25,454 bases of DNA from NCBI GenBank assembly GCA_023425025.1, contig JAFADG010000038.1, forward strand, positions 1 through 25,454, written 5' to 3'. The position numbers and the translations under genes were made by a program. Origin of the DNA: Bacillota bacterium (GTDB taxonomy: Bacteria > Bacillota > Clostridia > Christensenellales > Aristaeellaceae). Shown in pieces: positions 17,873 to 25,454 of this stretch (position 1 is the stretch's first letter; every line of letters starts with the position of its first letter). Under the pieces are notes generated by a model. That model was not told the origin of the DNA. It did no database searches and saw nothing but the letters and a program-made list of their open reading frames with translations.

Positions 17873-19006
17873 TCAACCCGCCTTGCTGCTGTCGTACACC
17901 TTGATCTTGGTGAATATCATCCGGCCCGCGCTAGTCTGCAGCACTGTGGTCACCACCACGTCGATGGTCTCGCCCACATGGCGGCGGGCGTTGTCCACCA
18001 CGATCATGGTGCCGTCATCCAGGTATCCGACACCCTGTCCGGGCTCCTTGCCCTCGCGGACGATTTGCACCGTCATTTCCTCGCCAGGAAGCACCACGGG
18101 CTTGACCGCGTTGGCCAATTCGTTGATGTTGAGCACCTTGACGCCGGTGACGCCGGCTACCTTGTTCAGGTTGTAATCATTGGTGACGACGATGCCGTTC
18201 AGCTGCCTGGCCAAACGCAAAAGCTTCACATCCACCTCCGAGATATCGTCATAATCCGTTTCCTCAATGCGGACGGGGATTTTGAGTTCCGACTGAATGC
18301 GGTTCAGCACATCCAGCCCGCGCCTGCCCCGGTTGCGGCGCAGCACGTCGCTGGAATCGGCAATATGGCGGAGCTCCGCCAGCACGAACTGCGCGATGAC
18401 CAGCTCCCCTTCCAGAAAGCCCGTCTTGCAGATGTCAAACACCCGGCCGTCAATGATCACCGATGTATCCAGTATCTTGGCCATGCCGGCGGGCTGCGTA
18501 TTGCGCATGAAGCTGAAGCGGCGCTCCTTGCCTTGGGCAGGCGGCTCCACGATGGGCAGTTGCATTTCCTTGCCCCGTTTGCGGCCGATATTCAAACCCG
18601 TATACCCCAGCACCACATATACGATGCCGCTGAACGCGGTGGTAACAATGGAAGCGCCTACGAATTGCAATATCTGCGTCACGAGCACCGCGATGACAAG
18701 GCCGGTGATAAGCCCTACGGTGCTGGTCATCACCTGGTGCATGGGCATGTTGTCCAGCTGTTTTTCCATGGCGTTGCCCAATTCCGTAAACCTTTTGATG
18801 ATCACGGGCGAAAGGATAAAGAAGATCAAGCCGCCCGTAAGGGCAGTGGCGCTGTACACCAGGACCAGCATATCCAAGGGCGGCGTCCTGCCGGGATCGT
18901 TGAAAGTAAGGATCTGCATTCCCAGCATGACAAGACCGATCCCGATCCCCGCCCCCAGCAGCGTGACCAGCCCTCGCAGCATCTTTTGCACAATTCTCGA
19001 CTTCAT
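17873..19006 (-). CDS. PIN/TRAM-domain membrane protein (YacL type)
   Basis: This 377-residue protein has four hydrophobic segments (about 11-32, 45-68, 92-112 and 118-137), then a cytoplasmic PIN domain starting at ILDTSVIIDGR with Asp180, and a C-terminal TRAM domain (EEMTVQIVREGKEPGQGVGY onward). PIN acidic residues in IVVTNDYNLNK are present, so a metal-dependent nuclease is plausible. TRAM usually binds RNA. Homologues such as Bacillus YacL are membrane-bound and of unclear role. It lies 85 bp after radA on the same strand. In Bacillus disA separates the two; it is absent here. The ATG 19006 has only a weak site (GAGTGATGG). Confidence 0.9.
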   Translation of the reverse strand: MKSRIVQKMLRGLVTLLGAGIGIGLVMLGMQILTFNDPGRTPPLDMLVLVYSATALTGGLIFFILSPVIIKRFTELGNAMEKQLDNMPMHQVMTSTVGLITGLVIAVLVTQILQFVGASIVTTAFSGIVYVVLGYTGLNIGRKRGKEMQLPIVEPPAQGKERRFSFMRNTQPAGMAKILDTSVIIDGRVFDICKTGFLEGELVIAQFVLAELRHIADSSDVLRRNRGRRGLDVLNRIQSELKIPVRIEETDYDDISEVDVKLLRLARQLNGIVVTNDYNLNKVAGVTGVKVLNINELANAVKPVVLPGEEMTVQIVREGKEPGQGVGYLDDGTMIVVDNARRHVGETIDVVVTTVLQTSAGRMIFTKIKVYDSSKAG

Positions 19007-19091
19007 AGCATGCCATCACTCTTTTCCACATCAATTGAGGGGAATCCCCTTCGTATGATAGCTTGTCCTGACCATTGGTATTTATACCTGT

Positions 19092-20462
19092 TCACGATGG
19101 CAAAAGCACTGCCAGGGCCTGGGCCAGCGTATCCACGCCGTATACCTTCATCCCATCGGGAATGCGGATGCGTTTTACGCTCTCCTTTGGCATGACGACG
19201 CTCACAAATCCCAACCGCAGGCATTCCGAAAGCCTGCGGTCCGGCTGCGCGATGGCCCGCACCTCCCCGGCCAGACCTACTTCCCCCATCACCGCGGTAT
19301 CCTGGGCGATGGCCTTTCCGGAAAGGGAAGACGCCACCGCCACACATACCGCAAGATCTGCCGCCGGCTCGCCCAGCTCCATGCCGCCAGCCACATTGAT
19401 ATAAACGTCCTGATTGAACAATTTCTGCCCGGCCCTTTTTTCCAGCACTGCCAGCAAAAGCGCTATGCGCCCCTGGTCCATGCCGTTGACCGTGCGCCTG
19501 GGCACACCGTAATACGTTTGGGTGGCCAATGCCTGAATATCCACCAGCATGGGGCGGGAACCCTCCATGCCGCAGAAGACCACGGAGCCGCTGGCCCCTT
19601 TGGCACGCTGGGAGAGCAGCAGCTCGCTGGCGTTTGCAACCTCCCGCATGCCGTCTTCCATCATTTGAAATACGCCCAGTTCGTTGACCGAACCAAACCT
19701 GTTTTTCACCGCGCGCAGCAGCCTGTATTGCTGCTGTCTGTCGCCCTCAAAGTACAAGACCACATCCACCATATGTTCCAGCATCCTGGGCCCGGCGATG
19801 GCGCCTTCCTTTGTCACATGGCCCACCAGAAAAATCGCCGTGCCGCTGGTCTTTGCCAGGCGCATGTACAGCCCCGCGCTTTCCCGCACCTGGCTTACAC
19901 TGCCCGGCGCCCCGGAAAGCTCCGGCCGGTACATGGTCTGTATGGAGTCCACCACCGCGTACGCGGGCTGGATCTCGCCCATCTTTTCTTCAATGGCATC
20001 CATGGCGTTCTCCGCCAGGATGTACAGATTGGGAGCCGAAATGCCCAGGCGCCTGGCGCGCAGCTTTAACTGCCTTGCGCTTTCTTCGCCCGTGATATAC
20101 AGCACCCTTTCGCCCGTGTTGGCCAGATATGCGCTGACCTGCAAAAGCAAGGTACTTTTGCCGATGCCCGGGTCTCCGCCCACCAGCATGACGGAGCCTT
20201 CCACCACGCCGCCGCCAAGCACCCTGTCCAATTCCGATATGCCGGTCAGGGCGCGGCTTTGCGCTTCGTCGGGTATGCTGTCAAGGGGCATGGCCTGGCT
20301 GCCCGTGCCCGGCCGCTGCTTTTGCGGCTTATCCGGCAGGGCAGGTTTTACAACAGATTCTTCCAATGTATTCCATGCGCCGCAACCAGGGCATCTTCCC
20401 AGCCAGCGGGATGTTTCGTGACCGCAGGCGGTGCAGGCAAAGACCGTTTTTTCTTTGGGCAA
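19092..20462 (-). CDS. radA: DNA repair protein RadA (TTG start)
   Basis: This 456-residue protein is a full-length RadA/Sms, a RecA-like ATPase that drives branch migration in recombination. The zinc finger uses Cys10, Cys13, Cys24 and Cys27; Walker A is GGDPGIGKST (95-104); the RadA signature KNRFGS is at 253-258; the C-terminal Lon-like domain (YINVAGGMELGEPAADLAVC) follows. I chose TTG 20462 because CCTCCC on the plus strand (20470-20475, reading GGGAGG) is 7 nt upstream and the protein then starts MPKEKTVFAC as expected. It heads the minus-strand pair with the yacL-type gene. Its promoter is not clear; a hairpin (20489-20512) lies in the leader. Confidence 0.96.
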   Translation of the reverse strand: MPKEKTVFACTACGHETSRWLGRCPGCGAWNTLEESVVKPALPDKPQKQRPGTGSQAMPLDSIPDEAQSRALTGISELDRVLGGGVVEGSVMLVGGDPGIGKSTLLLQVSAYLANTGERVLYITGEESARQLKLRARRLGISAPNLYILAENAMDAIEEKMGEIQPAYAVVDSIQTMYRPELSGAPGSVSQVRESAGLYMRLAKTSGTAIFLVGHVTKEGAIAGPRMLEHMVDVVLYFEGDRQQQYRLLRAVKNRFGSVNELGVFQMMEDGMREVANASELLLSQRAKGASGSVVFCGMEGSRPMLVDIQALATQTYYGVPRRTVNGMDQGRIALLLAVLEKRAGQKLFNQDVYINVAGGMELGEPAADLAVCVAVASSLSGKAIAQDTAVMGEVGLAGEVRAIAQPDRRLSECLRLGFVSVVMPKESVKRIRIPDGMKVYGVDTLAQALAVLLPS

Positions 20463-20488
20463 GTGAAATCCTCCCGGTCAAGGTGCGG

Positions 20489-20512
20489 TTGAACCCTGCG
20501 CGCCGGGTTCAA
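20489..20512 (-). promoter_or_regulatory. Hairpin in the radA leader
   Basis: TTGAACCC (20489-20496) pairs with GGGTTCAA (20505-20512) around an 8-nt GC loop, about 14 nt from the radA ribosome binding site. No U-tract follows on the minus strand. It may affect translation; the role is not known. Confidence 0.3.
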
Positions 20513-20665
20513 AAAGCACTGTTGTGAGTATATCATAAGCAGGGAAATCCTGCCATGGCAACAATCGTCGAAGTCTGTCGCCGGCGGCAAAAACCATTCG
20601 CGCTTTGTTTCGCAGGATTGGGAACAGTATACCAAATTTCGACGCAATTTGATACCCTTGCGTCA

Positions 20666-20694
20666 TTGCAAATACAGCTTTTAGCCGCTATAAT
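20666..20694 (+). promoter_or_regulatory. SigA-type promoter of the metallophosphoesterase-like gene
   Basis: TTGCAA (20666-20671), 17 bp, and a perfect TATAAT (20689-20694). Predicted start near 20701 leaves about 60 nt of leader before the ATG. Confidence 0.85.
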
Positions 20695-20761
20695 GTAGGC
20701 GCGGAAGCAATACACACATGGCCGGCCGGATATCGTCCCGGCTGCCGGATAGGATTTTGGC

Positions 20762-21832
20762 ATGGGAAGAAGAAATGAAACGGCCATCTTTGTGCCAAAG
20801 CGCAGACACCGGGGGCTGGGCTGCCTGTCATGGCTGCTTTTGTTTCTGATTCTCTCCACGGCCGGGATCATTACCGCCAACGATATCGAAAACAAGCAGG
20901 TCAAGGTCGTCAAGCAGGCGGTATCGGTGCTGAATCTTACCCGTGACCTGGAAGGGTTTACAATATTGCACCTGAGCGATTTGCACGCGGCGGAATTGGG
21001 CAAGGAGCAGTCTTTGATCGCCGCCGCGCTGCAAAAGCAATCCTACAACGCCGTATGCATCACCGGGGACATGGTGGGCGAAACGGGCGACGCACAGCCG
21101 TTTTTGCAGCTTCTGTCGCTATTGAGAAAAGATGTCCCCATCCTTTTCATCCCGGGCGACTGCGATCCGCAGCCCATTTACACCACCGCTCACGGCACGC
21201 TCTCCGTGTTCAATGACTATATCACCGCCGCTCAGGCGGCAGGCGCCACCTACCTGGATGCCCCTTATCCCTTGAAGGTAGGCAAAACCACCCTCTGGTT
21301 CACCCCGGAAGGCCTCTACTCCACGAATGCCGACAGCGCCATTTCCACCTGCCAGGGGCAGTTGGACAGGCTGAATGCGGATGGCGCCTCTCAAACCGTG
21401 GACGGCGCCGCAGAGATCCGCGCCTGGGAATACAAGCTGGATGCCGCCAAGCGCTTGCAGGAAGCCCGCTTGCAAATGCTCAGCACCGATTATCACATTG
21501 CGCTGACCCACGCGCCGCTGACCTACGATTATGTCCGCAGCGTGTGGGACTGGCAATCCAATCAGGGCGCGTCCATGCAAAAGGTGACGTTGGCCCTGGC
21601 CGGGCACCTAAACGGCGGCCAGTGGCGCATCCCTGGGAGCGGAGCCGTCTATATTCCGCAAATGGGCTGGTTTCCGGATGACCGGCTGGTCGTGGGCTTT
21701 GGCCGCGTATCCACCATCGCCCAGTATATCAGCCCGGGCCTTGGTTCTTCCTGCAATTATCCGCTGCAGCCGGGCCGGCTTTTCAACCCGCCCACCATTA
21801 CGCTTCTGACGCTGACGGGCAAGCCCCAATAA
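20762..21832 (+). CDS. Membrane-anchored metallophosphoesterase-like protein with altered catalytic motifs
   Basis: The 356-residue product has a basic N-terminus, one membrane helix at about 21-40 (SWLLLFLILSTAGII), then a calcineurin-like domain outside or at the membrane: LHLSDLHAAELG (DxH motif), ITGDMVGE (GD motif), PGDCDP where GNHD is expected, THAPLTYD, and AGHLNGGQWRIP where GHxHGGQ is expected. Both changes were checked in the codons. Loss of the GNHD Asn/His and of the second His of GHxH should weaken metal binding, so activity is doubtful. A TAGGAT site precedes the ATG. It has its own TATAAT promoter. Nearest relatives are probably the YkuE-type membrane phosphoesterases. Confidence 0.8.
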   Translation: MGRRNETAIFVPKRRHRGLGCLSWLLLFLILSTAGIITANDIENKQVKVVKQAVSVLNLTRDLEGFTILHLSDLHAAELGKEQSLIAAALQKQSYNAVCITGDMVGETGDAQPFLQLLSLLRKDVPILFIPGDCDPQPIYTTAHGTLSVFNDYITAAQAAGATYLDAPYPLKVGKTTLWFTPEGLYSTNADSAISTCQGQLDRLNADGASQTVDGAAEIRAWEYKLDAAKRLQEARLQMLSTDYHIALTHAPLTYDYVRSVWDWQSNQGASMQKVTLALAGHLNGGQWRIPGSGAVYIPQMGWFPDDRLVVGFGRVSTIAQYISPGLGSSCNYPLQPGRLFNPPTITLLTLTGKPQ

Positions 21833-21882
21833 CCTGGCCTGTACGCTTTTTCTCCTTTTTCTGACAAGCGTGACCGGAAAAC

Positions 21883-21911
21883 TTGACAAATGTATTTTTA
21901 AGGTGTATCGT
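21883..21911 (+). promoter_or_regulatory. SigA-type promoter of the GntR gene
   Basis: TTGACA (21883-21888), 17 bp, TATCGT (21906-21911). Predicted start near 21918, about 30 nt before the ATG. The perfect -35 box makes this a confident call. Confidence 0.8.
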
Positions 21912-21948
21912 ATCCAAAAAACATGCCTCAAACAAAGGGGTTGGGCTT

Positions 21949-22623
21949 ATGTCAGTGCTTCGTTTTCAACCCATGCTGGAGAGCCGTCCGATTCGCGAAA
22001 TCGCGTATGAAATGCTCAAGCATGCCATCATTACCGGCGAAATACCCGCCGGGGAGCGCATTGTGGAAACAGATTATGCCGAGCGGTTGCACATCAGCCG
22101 CACCCCGCTTCGGGAGGCTTTGCGCAAATTGGAGCGGGATGGCCTGGTGGAATATGTGATGCGCCGGGGCGTTGTGGTCAGGGCCTTCACCATCGCCGAT
22201 GTGGAGGAGATATACACCATCCGCAACGCGTTGGAGATGCTGACGCTGCCCGCCATCATCAAAAACGTGACCGATGAAGACATCAAATCCCTGCGCGAAA
22301 AGCTTACGCAGATGGACGCCGCCCTTTTGGAAGGCAGCATCGAAAAGCTCTCTCCCCTGGCCCGGGCCTTCCACACCCAGGTGATCCGTTTGTCGGGGCA
22401 GGCGCGCATCCTGCGCGTGATCGAGGGCCAGGATGAATATATCACCCGCTTCTCCGCCATGAGCATCGCCCAGGAGAACCGGCGCCACGAGGCGCAGCAG
22501 GAGCACTACGAGATTGTGGACTGCCTGCAAAAGCGGGACCTTACCCGCCTGGAGGCTGTTATGCAAAAGCACATCGAGCGCAGCAAGGAAAACTGCCTTT
22601 CCGCGCTGAGCAAAAAGAAATAA
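21949..22623 (+). CDS. GntR-family transcription regulator, FadR/FCD subfamily
   Basis: This 224-residue protein has an N-terminal winged helix: REIAYEMLKHAIITGEIPAG, then DYAERLHISRTPLREALRKL and the wing DGLVEYVMRRGVVVRAF. A helical FCD domain follows (about 85-215) with candidate metal or ligand residues in RAFHTQVIRLSG, EHYEIVDCLQKRD and QKHIERS. FCD regulators usually sense small organic acids or amino acids and often repress nearby genes. AAAGGGG (21934-21940) marks ATG 21949; the frame is open upstream but lacks a start signal. The downstream PHP-M3 pair is the likely target by position only. The effector is unknown. Confidence 0.93.
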   Translation: MSVLRFQPMLESRPIREIAYEMLKHAIITGEIPAGERIVETDYAERLHISRTPLREALRKLERDGLVEYVMRRGVVVRAFTIADVEEIYTIRNALEMLTLPAIIKNVTDEDIKSLREKLTQMDAALLEGSIEKLSPLARAFHTQVIRLSGQARILRVIEGQDEYITRFSAMSIAQENRRHEAQQEHYEIVDCLQKRDLTRLEAVMQKHIERSKENCLSALSKKK

Positions 22624-22665
22624 CCGGATCTGCCCATCTCCCTCCGGTTTTTACGCCGGGGGGAG
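22622..22665 (+). terminator. Weak terminator overlapping an alternative hairpin, GntR-PHP gap
   Basis: AACCGGA (22622-22628) pairs with TCCGGTT (22643-22649), followed by a T-run: a weak terminator with a 14-nt loop. The right arm can instead join a 10-bp stem, CTCCCTCCGG (22638-22647) with CCGGGGGGAG (22656-22665), which puts the T-run in its loop. The two folds exclude each other. Confidence 0.5.
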
Positions 22666-22698
22666 TGCTTATATGTATGAAGGAGCTATTATAACCTT

Positions 22699-23520
22699 AT
22701 GAAATCCAATTATCATACCCACACTTCCCGCTGCAAGCATGCTTCAGGCTCCGACGAACTGTACGCCCAGGCGGCCATCCGGGGCGGATTTGACAATCTG
22801 GGTTTTGCGGATCACACGCCCTGGCCCTACAAAAGTGATTTTGTTTCCGGTATCCGTATGGGGCTTGATGAGCTTCCCGGCTATGTGGCCAGCCTGAACC
22901 GCCTGAAGGAAGCATACAAGGATGAACTGAACATACTCATCGGCCTGGAAGCCGAATACTTCCCCCGGTATTTGAACTGGCTGGAGGAAGCGCGGGAAGC
23001 GTACGGCCTGGATTATCTGATCTTCGGCGCCCACTTTATCGGCAGCGACGAAGATTTCCCCTACGTTGGCCGTGCCTGCCGCGATACCGCCGTAATGTAC
23101 GGCTACGCCGATATGTGCGTGGAAGGCATGCAAAGCGGGCTGTACGCGTACCTTGCCCATCCCGACCTGTACATGCGCCGGCGGGACGAATGGGATGCGG
23201 ACAGTCAGGCCGTGGCCCGGGACATTTGCGCCTGCGCGCTGCAATACGGTATTCCCCTGGAATACAACCTCAATGCCCATGTGCTGGAGGGGGACGAGTG
23301 CCAATTCCCCCGCCGGGAGTTCTGGGAAACGGCCGCCCAAACGGGCAACCAGGTGATCATCGGATACGACGCCCACCAGCCGGAGCTTTTGGAAAACGCC
23401 TCGGCTGAAAAGGAAATACGGTCGCTGCTTGGTGCTATGGGCATCACGCCGCTGGATAAACTGATACTACCTGCGAAAAAGCCGCTGCTATGCGGACAGA
23501 TACAAGGAGGAGCCATATGA
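22699..23520 (+). CDS. PHP-domain phosphatase, histidinol-phosphatase (HisJ/HisK) family
   Basis: This 273-residue protein shows the PHP metal-binding motifs: His6-T-His8 (HTHTSRCKH), Asp38-His39 (FADHTPWPY), Glu84 and Glu86 (IGLEAEYFP), GAHFIG, LAHPDLY and a C-terminal GYDAH. Members hydrolyse histidinol phosphate or similar phosphoesters with a trinuclear metal centre. No other his genes are near, so a different phosphate ester is quite possible. AAGGAG (22680-22685) lies 13 nt before the ATG, a long spacing. Its stop overlaps the start of the M3 peptidase by 4 nt (ATGA), which indicates translational coupling. Confidence 0.88.
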   Translation: MKSNYHTHTSRCKHASGSDELYAQAAIRGGFDNLGFADHTPWPYKSDFVSGIRMGLDELPGYVASLNRLKEAYKDELNILIGLEAEYFPRYLNWLEEAREAYGLDYLIFGAHFIGSDEDFPYVGRACRDTAVMYGYADMCVEGMQSGLYAYLAHPDLYMRRRDEWDADSQAVARDICACALQYGIPLEYNLNAHVLEGDECQFPRREFWETAAQTGNQVIIGYDAHQPELLENASAEKEIRSLLGAMGITPLDKLILPAKKPLLCGQIQGGAI

Positions 23521-25277
23521 ACTGGGACCTTTCCGTCATCTACGAATGTTTTCAAAGCGACGCCTTCCAGGAGGACTTCAAAAGCCTGCAGCCCATTCTC
23601 GACGAAATTGACGCCGCCCTGAACGGGAGCGGAAGCCCGCTGGAGCGCCTGGAAAGCAGCGTGAAACTGCTGGCCACCCTGCAGGAAAAAGCAAGCCGGC
23701 TGGGCTCCTTCGCCTACCTCACCTGGTCTGTCGATGCCATGAACGAGGAGGCACTCGCCTACATCGACCAATTGATGGCCAAGGATGTGGACGCCCAGCG
23801 CGTTCTGTCGGATTTCAGCCGCTATCTGAATTCCATGGAGGATCTGGACGCGATTATCGCAAAAAGCCCTCTGCTTTTAGAGCATGCCTTCATGCTGCAT
23901 GAAATGCAGAAAAATGCCGCCCACCGCATGGACAAGGCCATCGAAAGCTGGATGCTGCGCATGTCGCTCACCGGTGGCGAATCCTTTGCCCAGCTTCGTG
24001 AAAAGCTGGCGGCCACCATGACCGCGAGCTTCCGGGGCGAGGAAATCCCCCTGTCCGCCGTGCGCGCCAAGGCCTATGACCCCGATCCCGCCGTTCGCAA
24101 GAATGCCTATGAAGCGGAGCTTGCAGCCTATTCCAAGGTGGATCTGGCCATCGCCGCCTGCCTGAACGGCATCAAGGGCGAAGGCCGCATCCAGGCGGAA
24201 GCCCGGCACTTTGACAGCATCCTTTCCTGGACGCTGCACGATTCCCGCATGGACAAGGAAACGCTGGAGGCGCTGTGGACCGCCGTCCGGGAAACGCTGC
24301 CGGATTTCCGCCGCTACCTTCGGGCCAAGGGAAAGCTGCTGGGCCATGAGGACGGCATTCCCTTCTACGACCTGATGGCTCCGGTGGGCAAGGGACTGCG
24401 CACCTATACCGCTGAGGAGGCAAGGGCGCTGCTGGCCGAAAAAATGGGCAGCTTTTCCCCCGCGCTTGGCGCGTTCATCCACGAGGCCTTTGAAAACCGC
24501 TGGATCGACATGTATCCCAGAACCGGCAAGCAGGGCGGCGCGTTCTGCTCCTCCATCCACACGCTGGATATCAGCCGCATCCTGACCAACTTTGCCGGCA
24601 GCTTCTCTGACATCAGCACCATCGCCCATGAGCTGGGCCACGCCTGGCACAACCGCTGCATGGCCGGCCTGCCCATATTGCTGACCGACTATCCCATGCC
24701 CTTGGCGGAAACAGCCTCCATTTTCAATGAGACGCTGCTGAGCCATGCCGTTTTGCAGACCGCCTCCCCCGATGAAGCCCTTACCATCATCGAGGCGGAG
24801 CTGATGGAAGCCACCCAGACCATTGTGGATATTTACGGCCGGTTCCTGTTCGAATCCGAGGTCATCGATGTAAGGGCCGACCATGCCATGAGCGTGAACG
24901 AATTGAAGGACGCCATGCTGCGCGCCCAGGAAGAAAGCTATGGCGACGGCCTTGCAAAGGATGCCCGCCATCCTTACATGTGGGCCTGCAAGGGCCATTA
25001 CTACAGCCCCACCAACCACTTTTACAATTTCCCCTACGCGTTCGGGCTGCTGTTTGCCAAGGGCGTGTTTGCCCAGTACCTGCAAAAAGGCGAAAGCTAT
25101 GTACCCGTCTACAACCAGCTGCTGCGCTCCTGCGGCAACGGCACGGTGCGCGATGTGGCTTTGAGCGTCGGCATCGATGTGCGCAGCGTGGATTTCTGGC
25201 GCAGCTCGCTGAACATCGTAAAGGAATCCATCGACCGGTTCATGGAACTGTGCGGTAGTGCAGAGAAGATTGTGTAA
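23517..25277 (+). CDS. M3-family oligoendopeptidase (PepF-like)
   Basis: This 586-residue protein is a cytoplasmic zinc peptidase of the M3 family that trims short peptides. The zinc site is HELGH (371-375, AHELGHAWHNRC), with third ligand Glu398 (LAETASIFNE); the substrate-binding tail WACKGHYYSPTNHFYNFPYA is also present. I chose ATG 23517, which overlaps the upstream PHP stop as ATGA and has AAGGAGG (23504-23510), over an upstream in-frame start. The conserved core ends near FWRSSLNIVKESIDRFMELC. The last codons and stop (KIV-stop) read into what looks like the terminal repeat of the IS element that follows, so the native C-terminus may have been replaced. Confidence 0.94.
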   Translation: MNWDLSVIYECFQSDAFQEDFKSLQPILDEIDAALNGSGSPLERLESSVKLLATLQEKASRLGSFAYLTWSVDAMNEEALAYIDQLMAKDVDAQRVLSDFSRYLNSMEDLDAIIAKSPLLLEHAFMLHEMQKNAAHRMDKAIESWMLRMSLTGGESFAQLREKLAATMTASFRGEEIPLSAVRAKAYDPDPAVRKNAYEAELAAYSKVDLAIAACLNGIKGEGRIQAEARHFDSILSWTLHDSRMDKETLEALWTAVRETLPDFRRYLRAKGKLLGHEDGIPFYDLMAPVGKGLRTYTAEEARALLAEKMGSFSPALGAFIHEAFENRWIDMYPRTGKQGGAFCSSIHTLDISRILTNFAGSFSDISTIAHELGHAWHNRCMAGLPILLTDYPMPLAETASIFNETLLSHAVLQTASPDEALTIIEAELMEATQTIVDIYGRFLFESEVIDVRADHAMSVNELKDAMLRAQEESYGDGLAKDARHPYMWACKGHYYSPTNHFYNFPYAFGLLFAKGVFAQYLQKGESYVPVYNQLLRSCGNGTVRDVALSVGIDVRSVDFWRSSLNIVKESIDRFMELCGSAEKIV

Positions 25278-25298
25278 ACCTCCATTGTCAGGTAAGAT
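25270..25298 (+). promoter_or_regulatory. Candidate promoter of the transposase gene
   Basis: TTGTGT (25270-25275), 17 bp, TAAGAT (25293-25298). Predicted start near 25305 would fall after the left arm of the hairpin at 25277-25317, so this transcript would keep its ribosome binding site free. Confidence 0.55.
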
Positions 25299-25317
25299 AA
25301 AAAAGGCAATGGAGGTT
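25277..25317 (+). promoter_or_regulatory. Hairpin covering the transposase ribosome binding site
   Basis: AACCTCCATTG (25277-25287) pairs perfectly with CAATGGAGGTT (25307-25317). The right arm contains GGAGG (25311-25315), the site for the ATG at 25323. A short T-run follows, so it may also act as a weak terminator for the peptidase gene. Confidence 0.75.
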
Positions 25318-25322
25318 TTGTT

Positions 25323-25454
25323 ATGGCAGGGAAAGGAAAAGGCAAGCTGCGGCAGATGATCGAGGAATACGGAATCAAGGACATGAACGACGTCCACGAG
25401 TTTGTAAAGATGCTGACTGCCGAAACGATTCAGGCGGCGCTGGATGCCGAACTT
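25323..25454 (+). CDS. IS256-family (mutator-type) transposase, N-terminal part
   Basis: Only 44 codons are present before the window ends. The start (MAGKGKGKLRQMIEEYGIKD, then a helix with FVKMLTAETIQAALDAEL) matches the N-terminal pattern of IS256/mutator transposases, in which a similar ETIQ..L..EL helix precedes the conserved core. GGAGG at 25311-25315 is the ribosome binding site. The catalytic DDE residues lie outside. The family call is probable, not proven; whether the gene is intact cannot be told. Confidence 0.72.
   Translation, partial: MAGKGKGKLRQMIEEYGIKDMNDVHEFVKMLTAETIQAALDAEL

Larger units (their letters stand above)
25270..25454 (+). mobile_element. IS256-type insertion sequence, left end only
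   Basis: The TTGTGTAAA at 25270-25278 resembles the end sequences of IS256-family elements, and a transposase N-terminus follows 45 bp later. The right end is outside the window, so the exact left boundary and target duplication cannot be read. The call rests mainly on the transposase start; the boundary is approximate. Confidence 0.65.

Noticed and set aside
17819..19195. 458-codon plus-strand frame opposite the yacL-type gene
   Set aside because: It begins inside the bidirectional terminator and is antisense to a conserved PIN/TRAM gene.

Overview
The window reads as chromosomal DNA of a GC-rich Bacillota bacterium, most likely a Clostridia-type, spore-forming lineage. The clues are the L7Ae-like gene heading the str operon, the RpoB/RpoC sequences, a SpoIID-type protein, a YacL-type PIN/TRAM protein next to radA, strong AGGAGG ribosome binding sites and many perfect-hairpin terminators. 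I cannot name the genus. Coding density is high, and no rRNA, tRNA or CRISPR array is visible.

Layout. (1) 1-3690, minus strand: the str operon, L7Ae-like - rpsL - rpsG - fusA - tuf (tuf runs off the left edge), driven by a TTGACA/TATCAT promoter at 3774-3802. (2) 4011-7155, plus strand: a SpoIID-like lipoprotein with a strong terminator, an ECF-type sigma factor with a two-helix membrane partner, and two tandem bacteriohemerythrins. (3) 7301-15111: promoter, rpoB, a 320-bp gap packed with perfect hairpins, rpoC (TTG start) and a terminator. In Bacillus and relatives rpoBC lies directly upstream of ybxF-rpsL-rpsG-fusA-tuf on the same strand; here the two blocks are divergent and separated by unrelated genes. 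(4) 15150-16939: a NimA-like flavin protein and a serine hydrolase of the beta-lactamase/class C family. (5) 17171-17818: a divergent pair, a small unknown protein and a small XRE regulator, with three copies of an inverted repeat between them. (6) 17873-20462, minus strand: yacL-type PIN/TRAM and radA. (7) 20666-25277, plus strand: a membrane-anchored metallophosphoesterase-like protein with altered catalytic motifs, a GntR/FCD regulator, a PHP-family phosphatase and an M3 oligopeptidase (4-nt overlap with the PHP gene). (8) From about 25270: the start of an IS256-type insertion sequence cut by the right edge.

Functionally the window is mostly the transcription/translation core (RNA polymerase, S12, S7, EF-G, EF-Tu, an L7Ae K-turn protein) plus housekeeping repair. 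Smaller accessory blocks concern oxygen/redox handling (hemerythrins, NimA-like), envelope or sporulation (SpoIID, ECF sigma) and peptide turnover (M3).

The most unusual signals are the hairpin cluster between rpoB and rpoC, the operator array in the XRE/small-protein divergon, the metallophosphoesterase-like protein lacking key motif residues, the Gln-for-His change shared by both hemerythrins, the natural Arg88 in S12, and the IS element whose start hairpin can hide its own ribosome binding site. I see no clearly new multi-gene system; the best candidates for undescribed biology are the sigma/two-helix protein pair with a structured leader and the XRE divergon.
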